A stretch of DNA of 64,000 nt, taken from positions 620,001 to 684,000 of the forward strand of contig JAGFMI010000003.1 in assembly GCA_021030905.1 (NCBI GenBank), in the 5' to 3' direction. The notes below the pieces were generated by a model. The model had not been told where the DNA came from. It did not search any database and worked only from the letters and a program-made list of their open reading frames with translations. This stretch comes from Pyrenula massariospora (Eukaryota > Ascomycota > Eurotiomycetes > Pyrenulales > Pyrenulaceae). The position numbers and the translations under genes were made by a program. Positions 10,212 through 20,878 of this stretch are shown here, piece after piece; position 1 is the stretch's first letter, and every line of letters starts with the position of its first letter.

Positions 10212-11957
10212 ATGGTCAGCTCTCCCTTGATCTCTCTTTGCGTCACTAACCTTTCTCTAGGCATCCTTCAACAACCCCACGCAAATCTTCGGGGAGGACG
10301 TTGTGGAAGAGAAAGGTGAAAATGCTCGCCTTTCTGCATTCGTGGGTGCTATCGCCGTAGGTGACCTGGTGAAAAGCACACTAGGACCGAAGGGCATGGA
10401 CAAGATACTACAATCTGCGTATGAGAAATTGTACTGCTGTAGCTGGCCAGGTCTAATCTGAATCTAGCTCGACCGGCGAAATTATGGTTACCAATGACGG
10501 CGCGACGATATTGAAGTCGATAGCTCTTGACAATGCCGCAGCGAAGGTGTTGGTCAATATTTCGAAAGTTCAAGACGACGAGGTAGGAGATGGAACGACC
10601 TCGGTGACAGTTCTTGCGGCGGAATTATTACGAGAGGCGGAGAAGTTGGTGGAGAGGAGAATACACCCTCAGACGATCATTGAAGGATACAGACTAGCAA
10701 GTCAAGCTGCATTAGATGCACTGGAGAAGCACGCTGTCGACAACAGCAGAGACATGAAGGCTTTTAGGAGAGATCTACAAGCTATCGCGCGGACAACATT
10801 AAGCTCTAAGGTACTAAGCCAGGATCGAGATCGCTTTGCAGAGCTTTCATGTGATGCTGTTTTAAGATTGAAGGGTTCGACCGACTTAAGCCACATTCAG
10901 ATTATCAAAAAGGCAGGTGGAAAGTTGAGCGACTCCTATCTTGACGAAGGCTTTATACTGGACAAACGGATCGGTGTGAACCAACCTAAACGATTGGAAA
11001 ATGCCAAAATCCTTGTTGCTAATACAGCTATGGACACTGACAAGATCAAGATCTTCGGGGCACGGGTTAAGGTCGAGTCGACAGGGAAATTGGCAGAACT
11101 AGAAAAGGCAGAGAGAGAAAAGATGAAGGCAAAAGTGGAGCGTATTAAAGCGCACGGTATCAATTGCTTTGTCAATCGTCAATTAATATACAACTGGCCG
11201 GAACAGCTTTTCTCAGACGCTGGAATCGTCTCTATCGAGCATGCCGACTTTGACGGTATCGAGCGTTTGGCACTCGTCACTGGCGGAGAAATCGCTTCTA
11301 CCTTTGACCATCCAGAGCATGTCAAGCTTGGTCACTGCGATCTAATCGAGGAAGTTATCATTGGAGAAGACACTCTAATCAAATTCTCAGGAGTTGCTGC
11401 CGGCCAAGCCTGCACAGTAGTGCTCAGGGGTGCCACGGAACAACTTCTCGACGAGGCGGAGAGATCATTGCATGATGCTTTAGCGGTTCTCTCTCAGACT
11501 GTCAAAGAGCCTAAGACAACATTGGGTGGTGGCTGTGCGGAGATGGTGATGGCAAAGGCTGTGGACTCAGCAGCTCAAAAAATCGGAGGGAAAAAGAGGC
11601 TTGCGGTGGACGCCTTTGCAAATGCTCTCCGACAGCTGCCTACTATTCTGGCCGACAATGCTGGTCTTGATTCTAGTGCCCTTGTGACAGACCTGAGATC
11701 CGAGGTCTATCGAGGCTTGACTAGCTCGGGGCTGGATCTGCTCACCCCCGGTGGCGGAATCGCAGACATGCGGGAGCTTGGCGTGGTGGAAAGCTACAAG
11801 CTAAAGAGAGCAGTGGTATCTTCTGCGTCTGAGGCGGCGGAGGTGAGTATTTCAACTTCATCGCAAGCCTTGATTCCCATCACTAATCAGAAAGTAGCTC
11901 CTTCTACGGGTCGACAACATTATCCGAAGCGCCCCCCGGAAACGGGAGCGTATGTAA
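10212..11957 (+). CDS. cct2: T-complex protein 1 (CCT chaperonin) beta subunit
   Basis: Four exons fit: 10212-10214, 10261-10418, 10468-11842 and 11898-11957, giving 531 aa, the usual length of this subunit. Exon 1 is only the ATG; the protein continues [17 protein letters not shown] in exon 2. Group II chaperonin signatures are present: [11 protein letters not shown] and VTNDGATIL near the nucleotide pocket, [15 protein letters not shown] with the catalytic Asp region, and GGGCAEM. The end, [17 protein letters not shown], comes from a short last exon and matches CCT2. The protein is one of eight different subunits of the cytosolic TRiC/CCT ring, which folds actin, tubulin and WD40 proteins with ATP. 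Reading straight through the last intron would replace the true C-terminus with an unrelated one. Confidence 0.96.
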
Positions 11958-12928
11958 GGATGGTGGAGGAGTGAGCGTGTGCGTCATCTATCTCAAGATA
12001 CCTGTTCGCAGGTTTTGCATGAACAAGGCGTTCTTCCAATGTTGGTGATACCATGCAGCCAGGGGAAATGCTAGCAGTCTGGGGAACAAAACGTTGGTTT
12101 GGGCCATACATGCCAAAGGCTTGTCTCAAGACGTCGTGCCACCGGGCGTTGAAACAGCAGTTTTCCTGTGCCACAACTCCTATAGAAGTAGAAACCGGGC
12201 CCTTTCAACATGATCACGTTAGACATGTGCCTCTTTGGGTACTCTTTCCAGCGGAAGCTCGAGGATGGCGGCAATCGGGTGAGGAGCCAGTGGAACGCAG
12301 CAACACAGCCCCTTGGCCCCCGTCTCAGAAGTCAGGGTCCAGCGCACTGCAATGGTTCGAGCGAGCACGGCGTCCTGGGCATCAGCGGGCCAAATATAAG
12401 TCAGTGGGACGGCCGCGCAGGTCGGAAAGGCTGAATAAGGGCTCACCGGATGGAGCAGCGTGCAGAACGGGTGTTGTATCTGCCACTTTGCTGTGTGCGG
12501 AGGTTGGCTTTTTGGGGGCGCCGCCGAGCCTGCCGGAAGGCTAGGCGAGAAGCGTCGATTCTGGATGCCTGCTTTGGTCGTGAGAGCCCGGCGCCGACCT
12601 CCAAATATCCAACACGCCCCCAGACTGAGAATCTCATCCCTCGCTTTACTCACTCGGCATCCCGTCGTGCCTCAATCCCATCATCTCTGCCCTTATAATA
12701 AGTCGCGACCATCTACATCATCAGCTTTTGCTTCAATCTGAACGATTCTCTCCCTTTCCGTGCTGACGTGGGATTCACGAACACTGATTACCCGATTGGC
12801 AGTCTCACGCAATCCGCATCGGACTCTTCTCCCTTCTCCTTCTCACCGACCTTGCACCACCCTGAATATGTCGGCCTTCATTCATTGAAAACCCTCTCGA
12901 TGAAATCTCTCCCTTCGCACTCCGATAC
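11958..12928. promoter_or_regulatory. CCT2-IRE1 intergenic region with IRE1 promoter and leader
   Basis: About 970 bp. Open frames of 144 and 163 codons overlap on opposite strands at 12053-12653 with no recognised motif, and I consider them chance. From about 12650 the plus strand is pyrimidine-rich, as is typical of fungal promoters and 5' leaders, leading up to the IRE1 ATG. Confidence 0.5.
12764..12771 (+). promoter_or_regulatory. Candidate unfolded-protein response element upstream of IRE1
   Basis: The sequence TGACGTGG lies about 165 bp before the IRE1 start. TGACGTG is the core bound by Hac1/XBP1-type bZIP factors. An 8-mer can occur by chance, and it may fall in the 5' leader, so this is a candidate only. 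Confidence 0.35.
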
Positions 12929-15900
12929 ATGCGGATAATGGCGTCCCCACGGCGCCGGCCTCGTGACTCTGGTGGAGGACGGCAGAATCGAATATTCTCC
13001 TACGGCCTTCTCCCTTTCTGCCTGACAGCAGCTCTGCAGCAGCTAGCTGTTCAAGGTCAACCTTCAAACCCAATCATCGACCGCAGAAATGATGATCACT
13101 CTCATCTGGGGAACACTCTGAGGCACAGCCCTCCAGAAGTAGTTCCTCGGATTGAGACACGAAACTCAGATTTCAAACAACCAAAAATACCTGCCGACGA
13201 CGAAAGTTCCATTGCGACTTTAGCTCCAGCTGGTGAAGACCAAGCTGTTCGAGCACATCTTGTAGATCGACGAGAGCCTACTGGGTTCTCTTCGCTGCTT
13301 CCTGCGCGGTCACTGCAAGATGTTGAGGTTGAGGACTTTGTGCTCTTGGCTACTCTGGACGGCGTTATTCACGCCAACGATAGGATAACAGGAACCGAAA
13401 GATGGGCCTTGGGCATTCCTGATTCACCGATGATCGAGACTACTCATCACCGTCAAGGGGATCATCCATGCGAAGGGGGGAATTGCCAGTATCCGCATGG
13501 ATCGGAAGAGGAGGAATACACCTTTGTCGTTGAGCCAAGTAGAGATGGCGATCTCTACATTGCTCACAAAGATTCGCGAGTTGGTCTTCAAAGACTTGGT
13601 ATCACAGTCAAATCTTTGGCTGAACGAACCCCACAATATTTTGACGACCCCCCCTTAGTGTACACTGCAAAGCAAGAGTCATCTCTTTACACAATTGATG
13701 CAGTTTCAGGGAATGTTCTTAAACAATTTTCAAGTTCACAAGACACGTACATCAATAAAGACCAGAGCTGCCGTCGTATCGGTGGCTTCGAATTGCTGGA
13801 AGATGAGGCTTGTGAGTCTAGGGGAACTTTAAGCCTTGGCCGTGTACAATATACCGTCTTTATTCGCAGCGGAAACACCGGAGAATCTTTGTGCACCATC
13901 AAGTTCTCCGAATGGGTGCCTAACAATCGTGACATCGACCTTCAAACACAATACACTTCTACCCTCGACAAATCACACATCTTTAGCTTCCATGATGGCA
14001 GAGTCGTCGGTATTGATTATTCGAAAGACGCCCAAGGCGAAAGAAGATTCACGAAGGTGTTCCCATCACAGGTCGCTCGTGTATTTGATGTCGTCCGGCT
14101 GTCCCAGACTTCTATCAGTAACGCCAACCTGACCGTCCTAGCCCAACCCCAGTATCCGCCATTCTATGTTGAGAACCAGCTGAGCATTCCGGAGCATCAG
14201 GACAGAACCTCTAGGGTCTATTACAACTTCACCGAGTCGGATTCGCCTTTCGTTATGTCTGAAAGAAAATATCCCGGTGTTACCAGCCAGGCTCCAAAAG
14301 CCAAGTCTCATGAGAATTTGGCAGAGGAGGGGCCCGATCCTTTCGACCAGCAGATTGCAGGCTGGCATCAGCTGAGACATCAGAACGAACAACATCGTAG
14401 CATGCTCACCATCGGCGCCCCAGCACCTTTGAAGGATATTGACGCTACTTCTCCTCACAATATAGTCGTTAGCGGATCGAATTCTCGGTCGCAATCTCAG
14501 GATATTGCATCCATTTCCCGATCTTTGGTTTTTACTTTGATTGTGGTCTTACTTACATGCCTTGTCAGTGCTAGAGCCCTTCCTAAAAAGTACCGAAAGA
14601 CTCTAGCACGGGTGGTACAGGCTGTTCTGGCTCCCGACCATGGAAAGCCTGTGGACGAGAATGGAACGCTTACGGTTCCCGTTACGCCAACCGAGCCACA
14701 ACATGGTCCGATTGTATCAGAAATTCTTGTCGATGCTACAGAACCTCTAACTGCCCGCCCTATCACTCCGGTACCCTTGTCTTCCCCTCAAGATCCCTCC
14801 CATGACAATGAAGCGACCAGATACCATGAAGAAAATGACGAGCGGGATATGGAAATTATCTCGAAAGATGATGTTGAGAGTATCATGACCTCCTCCGATA
14901 AGTCCAAAGCCAAGAAAACCAAACGTGGCTGTCGAGGCGGCAAAGGGAAGAACCGCAAAAAAGAGGCGCAAAATCCACTCCCAGATCCAGTAAATTTTGC
15001 TACTGAAGTTATTGACACTGACGCTCAAACTCTCCGTGTCGGAGAAGTTACCATGGATTTGAAACCAGAGGGAATCTTGGGTGAAGGCAGTCAGGCAACC
15101 GTCTATGCTGGAAAGTATCAAGGCCGACCGGTTGCGGTGAAGAGAATGAACTATTCCAGAAATAGCATTGCCGAAAAGGAGATACATCATCTGATGCTTA
15201 GTGACGACCACGAGAACGTGATTAGGTATCATGCCAAAGTTGCTTCGCAGATGTTTATCTATATCGTCCTTGATCAATGCGACGCGACTGTTGATCATTT
15301 TATTGAGATGAAACGCAACCCAAACGGTGGCCGTTGGGTTGACCAAGAATTCGATCCTCACGATGCCACGAGGCAACTCATATCTGGCCTAGAACATCTA
15401 CACTCTCTAAAACTTGTCCATCGTGATCTAAAACCGCAAAATGTCCTTGTCAAGTTCACCAAGGTGCTCCATCCAAATGCCAAGCCTGCCATGCCACGCT
15501 ACCTGATATCTGACTTTGGTCTCTGCAAAAAGATCGAAGACGTGCCTGGGTCGATGTTCAATCACACAAACATCAACACAAACAATGCTGCTGGTACGAG
15601 CGGATGGAAGGCTCCTGAACTTCTTCTTGATGCAAGAGCGAGGATCGCTGCCCCAATCGTTGGCACTGCTCACTCTGATAGCGCAGATTCCATCGACGGA
15701 ACTGCGGTCGATCCGGTCTCCGGTCGTCGCGTGAACAAACTCATTGACGTGTTTTCTGCAGGATGTATCATCCATTATCTGCATACGGCTGGAAAGCATC
15801 CTTTCGACGGACAAGGCGGTTATTCCGATGAGCGTGACTTGAACATTCGAAAGAACAATTTCAACATCGACAAGTTTTGGTTCACGGACTATACCTACGA

Positions 15901-16510
15901 GCTTGAGGATTTGATCCTGCAAATGATCAAATTCGATCCCGAAGAACGTCTGGACACATTTGCTATCCGGAAACACCCGTATTTCTGGGCCGCCAATAAG
16001 AAGACCAATTTTCTCTGTGAAATCTCAGACTACTGTGAGGCTTTGAAAAAGGAGGTGGATGAGAGCAGTAAGCAAGCATCAAAGTACCACAACTCTGATC
16101 ATGCTATTCCGAGGTCCCGCTCGAGAACCCCACAGCCAGCTGCCACGCATCCTTTCTTGCTTGACCTAGAGGGACTTGGGGAGGATGTCATTGGGTTGGA
16201 CAGTAGTGGACGCCTCCAAAATTGGCTCTCGGCGCTTCCTGCGGATCTGCTTGAAAGCATGAGGAAGCAAAGGGGTTATGATGGCACCAAGATGCTCCAC
16301 CTGCTCCGAGCCTTCAGAAACAAGAGAAATCATTTTGACGAGCTGCCCGAGTCAGTGAAGGATCGAGTCAGTATGATGAATGAGGGCTTTTACGAATTCT
16401 GGACTAGGGACAAGTTCCCTAGCCTATTGATCAATGTGCATGCGCTTTTGGTTGAGCAGGGACTCGTGGATGATGCAAGGTTCGAGAAGTATTTCACCGA
16501 CCCTAATTAG
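12929..16510 (+). CDS. ireA: IRE1: ER stress sensor kinase and endoribonuclease
   Basis: A single exon of 1193 codons. A hydrophobic signal segment (residues about 23-42) is followed by a lumenal region with the beta-propeller-like start FVLLATLDGVIHANDRITG. One membrane segment lies near 530-552 (LVFTLIVVLLTCLVSA). A basic linker leads to the kinase: ILGEGSQATVYAGK near 714, VAVKRM, HRDLKPQNVLV near 830, ISDFGLCKK near 860 and AGTSGWKAPELL. The C-terminal KEN ribonuclease carries LLRAFRNKRNHFDELPESV near 1127, with the RNase Arg, Asn and His in place. In fungi IRE1 splices the HAC1/hacA mRNA and starts the unfolded protein response. The start is uncertain by three codons: the ATG at 12938 (ATAATGG) has a better context than the one at 12929. 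Confidence 0.96.
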   Translation: MRIMASPRRRPRDSGGGRQNRIFSYGLLPFCLTAALQQLAVQGQPSNPIIDRRNDDHSHLGNTLRHSPPEVVPRIETRNSDFKQPKIPADDESSIATLAPAGEDQAVRAHLVDRREPTGFSSLLPARSLQDVEVEDFVLLATLDGVIHANDRITGTERWALGIPDSPMIETTHHRQGDHPCEGGNCQYPHGSEEEEYTFVVEPSRDGDLYIAHKDSRVGLQRLGITVKSLAERTPQYFDDPPLVYTAKQESSLYTIDAVSGNVLKQFSSSQDTYINKDQSCRRIGGFELLEDEACESRGTLSLGRVQYTVFIRSGNTGESLCTIKFSEWVPNNRDIDLQTQYTSTLDKSHIFSFHDGRVVGIDYSKDAQGERRFTKVFPSQVARVFDVVRLSQTSISNANLTVLAQPQYPPFYVENQLSIPEHQDRTSRVYYNFTESDSPFVMSERKYPGVTSQAPKAKSHENLAEEGPDPFDQQIAGWHQLRHQNEQHRSMLTIGAPAPLKDIDATSPHNIVVSGSNSRSQSQDIASISRSLVFTLIVVLLTCLVSARALPKKYRKTLARVVQAVLAPDHGKPVDENGTLTVPVTPTEPQHGPIVSEILVDATEPLTARPITPVPLSSPQDPSHDNEATRYHEENDERDMEIISKDDVESIMTSSDKSKAKKTKRGCRGGKGKNRKKEAQNPLPDPVNFATEVIDTDAQTLRVGEVTMDLKPEGILGEGSQATVYAGKYQGRPVAVKRMNYSRNSIAEKEIHHLMLSDDHENVIRYHAKVASQMFIYIVLDQCDATVDHFIEMKRNPNGGRWVDQEFDPHDATRQLISGLEHLHSLKLVHRDLKPQNVLVKFTKVLHPNAKPAMPRYLISDFGLCKKIEDVPGSMFNHTNINTNNAAGTSGWKAPELLLDARARIAAPIVGTAHSDSADSIDGTAVDPVSGRRVNKLIDVFSAGCIIHYLHTAGKHPFDGQGGYSDERDLNIRKNNFNIDKFWFTDYTYELEDLILQMIKFDPEERLDTFAIRKHPYFWAANKKTNFLCEISDYCEALKKEVDESSKQASKYHNSDHAIPRSRSRTPQPAATHPFLLDLEGLGEDVIGLDSSGRLQNWLSALPADLLESMRKQRGYDGTKMLHLLRAFRNKRNHFDELPESVKDRVSMMNEGFYEFWTRDKFPSLLINVHALLVEQGLVDDARFEKYFTDPN

Positions 16511-17094
16511 GGATTAGGGGAGATGGTCTTGGTTAAGAGTAAGGAGCTAGTCACGTCTTGATAGACACAAAATTTTAATCGCAGTCTTTTTCGTCACAAA
16601 TACCACGGGTTTCCAACTGTAGGCCTTTTGGTTGAAGACTCTCTCCACTGCAGAATGAATGAGGTGTCCGTAGAACTCACAAGCATCGTAGTGCTTACAA
16701 CACAAGCTGCACGAGGAGATGGTCGATTTCAAAATAGACTGATCAGTTTCAATTCGGCCGCCTGCATAATGTATCAGACTCATCTCCTGGGCGCGTCGCG
16801 TTCGCGTTCTAGCATTTTTCCTTTTATCCTTCCCAACTCGACTTATAGCCGAACGTACAAAACGACACAAGTCCCTTGCGCTTGGTTTAGTCTATTTGAT
16901 GGTGAATATTCATCACCGTTGGTGAGAAGCTCGGACCACTTGTTGGAGATCCACTCCTCGACTCGCTCTCCCTCGTCTCCGCATTTCGCGTTTCCTTGAA
17001 CTTTTGTCCTGCGCTGCTACAATTCTAGAGTCAGTTTGAGAGCTTGGGTACTCTTTTTCGCCGCGTTGAAGCTTGGGAGACTCTACCTCGCAAG
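16511..17094. other. Intergenic: IRE1 3' region and promoter of the nucleolar protein gene
   Basis: Short overlapping frames on both strands only. The last 200 bp are CT-rich, as expected for a fungal promoter. Confidence 0.5.
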
Positions 17095-20000
17095 ATGGTC
17101 AGGCTCAGACTGATCGCGCAGGTCATTTCTGAGCGTGTCTTTGCCAGCGACGAGACTCCATCGAGACCGAAGCAATTCCGAGAGGTCGTCGCTGATCCTG
17201 AGACAGTGACCGTGGGATGGCTCGTCAACAAGCTCAGATACAGATACCAAACGACTTTTCGCCAGTAAGTCATACACACATTTCCTAAGCACATATTTCG
17301 CGGCTGAGCAAAGGCGCAGACAGCTCGGTGGTATCAAGTACGTTAAAGATGGCGATGATGTCGACATTGATTTGGAGATGTCCCCTTTTGATGCCTTCAT
17401 GAACGAAGGGCTGGCGAAGAAAGATGGATCCGACCAAGACGCAGTCATCAAGCTCATAACAGAAGGGGGCCTTCGCCTTAGGGAGGGTTCTGTCATCCCG
17501 GACCTGACTCCCGCAAGATTTAGATTTGATCCACCACCCCTCCCGCCAACCTGGACACAATCTCAGCCATCTTCCAGCACAATCACACAGACTTCACATG
17601 TCGACGGCATTCCGACAGTTGGTCCAGGGCATCCACTTGGGAATATTCTAGAAGAAGACCGGCCGATACGCTCGCTAGAAAGAGACGGCGGTAGTGGCAC
17701 TATTCGTAAAAGGAAGAGGCATCCGCATGGCTCGCCTATTGTTATACAGGACTCTCAAGCAGACCACATACATTTGGATGATGCTCAATTACCGCTGAGT
17801 GATGGCTCAGACAATGAACCAAAATCCGAATCTCCCGAGCTAGGCAATGAGTCCAGAAACCTGCTGCCCGTGACAAACGCGCTCAACTTTCCGGCGACAA
17901 GCGTTTCAGCTGAAACATTCATACAATCCGCACAATCTTCCGTCCCGCCCGGCACAGATGGTGCGGATCGACGGCCGCAGGCTACTTCATCTACCCATCA
18001 CAACCCCGGAAACCAGGCTCGGTCGCCTCTAAGATCGATCTCCTTAGGTGCAAGTGATGGTCATCAGAGCGGCACCCATGAAACAAATCGCCAAAATATA
18101 CCAATCACGCCACCTTCGGACAACCCTCAAAATCCCCGGGCAAAATCGAAATCAAGCAACGGAAAGCTCTCACGACCGGCTTGTAGAGTACCTTCCCTAG
18201 AGGGCACTAACACCGGCAACAGAGCATTTCCACCAAAAAAAGTCGGTAATGTGTATGATGTTCCAGAATCAGATATTGAAGATTCTCAAGTGCAGCCTGC
18301 CCAGCCATTAAGCAAGAAGCGAAAACCTAGCCACGACCGTGACAGTAGCATGAACGAAGGTCGCCAATCGAAACAGCCTGATAACCGATTCTCGCCGTCT
18401 CACTCTAGAATTCGAGCTTCTGAGATTAATGGTATACTCATTGATCGCCATACTCGCATTTTGGATGGTCCTCGAGTTCCAGCAGATAAGAGGCCGGTAC
18501 ACGATTTCACGGACCCGGACAAGCTTCCCGACGGATACCAAAGCGAAGGCTCCGAGCCAATTTCTGGCCAAGACGAGGTCGACCAACAGATCTTGCATGA
18601 CTCTATAATTCAACCGAATGTCGATCAGGCTACCACAGAGCCTGAATCGTCCATGTCTGATGCGGAAACCGAATCCGCTGCTTCTGAATCCGAGCATTCT
18701 AAATCTGAAAACTCACATGTCTCCGGGTCGGCTCCAAAATTTGCCGGTGAGACTCAACCGAATTCGGCTGGCAGGGACAATGCAGATGTAGCCCGCCTCT
18801 CCGAGGCTTTGTCAGAGAAGGAGAATATCGAGCCCAAGGCACATAAGAATAAGAAGCTCACCAGTAATAGACGTGACTCAGCCTTGGAATCTACAAGCTT
18901 GACAGAAAATAGTCAGGCTAATTTACAAAGAGGAAAAAGCTCTCGGCAAACCTTGAAGGAAGTTGCTATCCCTACAGCGAGACCTTCGAGCACAATAGAC
19001 ATCCTAAACGACATCCGCCGCGACAGCGAAAAGCAGGACAAGGGGCCTGCTGATCAAGGAGAAACTCGTTCTTCCGCTTCCATTGAAAAGGCCCAGGATC
19101 AGTCACTTCAGCCAACGGACAAAGTGCGAACGTCCACTACCAATCCTAAGCCGTTGCGACAAAGCTCGGAGACTCTAAAAGCAGCTGAAAGCACTGATCA
19201 AACAAAATCCGTCAAAAGAAAGAGAAAAACAGATAAGAGCACGGCCATTGGCACTGGTCTCAGTTCAGATACGGTAGTTGCTGAAGCTCGGGAGACTCAT
19301 ACTCTACGATCCAGCGAGGAAGCTCAGCATGAAGAGGGACCTCCGCATAAAAAAGTAAAGGAAGTCCGTTCGTCTTCCCTAAACAAGAGTCAAAAAAGGA
19401 AACAGAATGTTCCGAAGACTGGACAGCAGGCACGCACCGATAGTTCAGAAGAGTCAGAAGAACCGCGTAGGATGGGTCTCGGCATTACTACAAGCCCGTC
19501 ACATCGAAGAACGCCATCGATTGCCGCATCATCTTCCCCATCAAGACAAACTAGGAAATCTCCAGAAAAATCATCGGAAGACAGGACCTCGAGCATTATC
19601 TCGGATCCGAGGAGCAAAAAGAGCCTCAATGGTTTCCAAGCAGCAAACAAGGCACCGGCTCGCTCTTCAAGTGCCGAGACCTTGAAGAAGAATGATAAGC
19701 CTACGGTGACGGGCAAAGCCAATGGCAAAGCTCCCCAGAGACAGTCATCAGAGCTGAGAGCATCTTCTGACCCTTTCCTCCCGCCAGGTTTTACTCTCGA
19801 ACAATATAATCAAAGACTAGCAAGCTATGATCCGACAGCAGCAGCAGCTTCTAAGAAGGCAAAGAGACAATCTGTGTCAAAGTCTTCAAAGAAAGAGAAT
19901 AAGGTCGAGGATGCTAGGGCTGCTGTCGAAAGTAAGCAAAGCTTGAATACAAAAGAGATAGCCAATAAGACCAAAGTCAAAGACAAGTCGCCGGCTATCA

Positions 20001-20878
20001 TTTCCCAGGATAAGGGAAAGGCTAGGAGAAATGATAATGCAATCGGGATCCCTGAGCCAGAAATTACGAATAATCAGCATGTTGGAGGATTGGAACCTGA
20101 AGCCAATGAAAAAGAGGCCAACAAACCCAAGGTGTCCAAGTCCGCTTCTATTGGGCAAGTTCGGAATGAAAATCCTGCTCAAACGCAGCCCACGACCCCA
20201 GCAACTATACCGGCCAACAGGAAAGAGACTCCCAAGCCAGGCAATGTAAGAAGTTCTCATCACGACAGAAACGGGAGTTCTAAAGCTGAGCCATCTTCCT
20301 CCACCGCTAAGCCTCCGCTTGCGACAGCAGTAAACATGCCTTACAAGCCTCCTCAGTTTATCGGACCTTCCACGCCAATGCAAGGCGATCAACGCACAAC
20401 CATGACTAGTGATGATAAACTGCCCGGACTTACAAGAATGCTTAGAGAACAAGAGGCTGCTACTGCAAAGAAAGCAGCCGAGCAAGAGAAGCAGCAATCT
20501 CAAAGGAAAGGTGGAACATCTACGACGTCGAGTTCCTCAGAGGATGACGACGACAGCGAGGAAAGCGAGTCGACCGATGAAAGTGCTAGTGATAACAATA
20601 GACGGTCCACATCTGCCAAGAACTCCCTAACTTCTCCAAAGGTCAACGGTGGCCCACGCGTGGAAGCTCAGACACCTGGGCGAAGAATCGAACCGGCCAC
20701 GAAAACAACGCCGGCACAGCCGCAGAAACAGCCTGCGAACGGCGATGGCACTTCCAAATCAAGTTCCGATGAGAACGACAGCGCAGACGATACCGATGTC
20801 GTCAAGAAAGATAAAACTCCGCCGCAATCGAAGAAAGCGACGTCCAAGAATCCTTACGGGAAGCTTCGTTTTTGGTGA
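17095..20878 (+). CDS. Net1/Dnt1-like nucleolar protein
   Basis: Two exons fit: 17095-17264 and 17314-20878, giving 1244 aa; the 49-nt intron is GT...AG and restores frame (Q|RRQLGGIKYV). The first 120 residues form a compact globular region (VRLRLIAQVI, FREVVADPETVTVGWLVNKL, then GGIKYVKDGDDVDIDLEM, PDLTPARFRF). This resembles the N-terminal domain of Net1/Cfi1 and Dnt1, nucleolar proteins that hold Cdc14 phosphatase in yeasts. The rest is almost wholly disordered and rich in Ser, Lys, Glu and Asp, with many SP/TP sites and an acidic run near 1060 (SSSSEDDDDSEESES). The very end is KNPYGKLRFW. The assignment rests on the N-terminal pattern and the overall architecture; the disordered part carries no family information. 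Confidence 0.65.

Noticed and set aside
12053-12653. Overlapping 163-codon (+) and 144-codon (-) open frames upstream of IRE1
   Set aside because: They overlap on opposite strands, lack motifs and lie in the promoter/leader of IRE1; chance open frames in GC-rich DNA.
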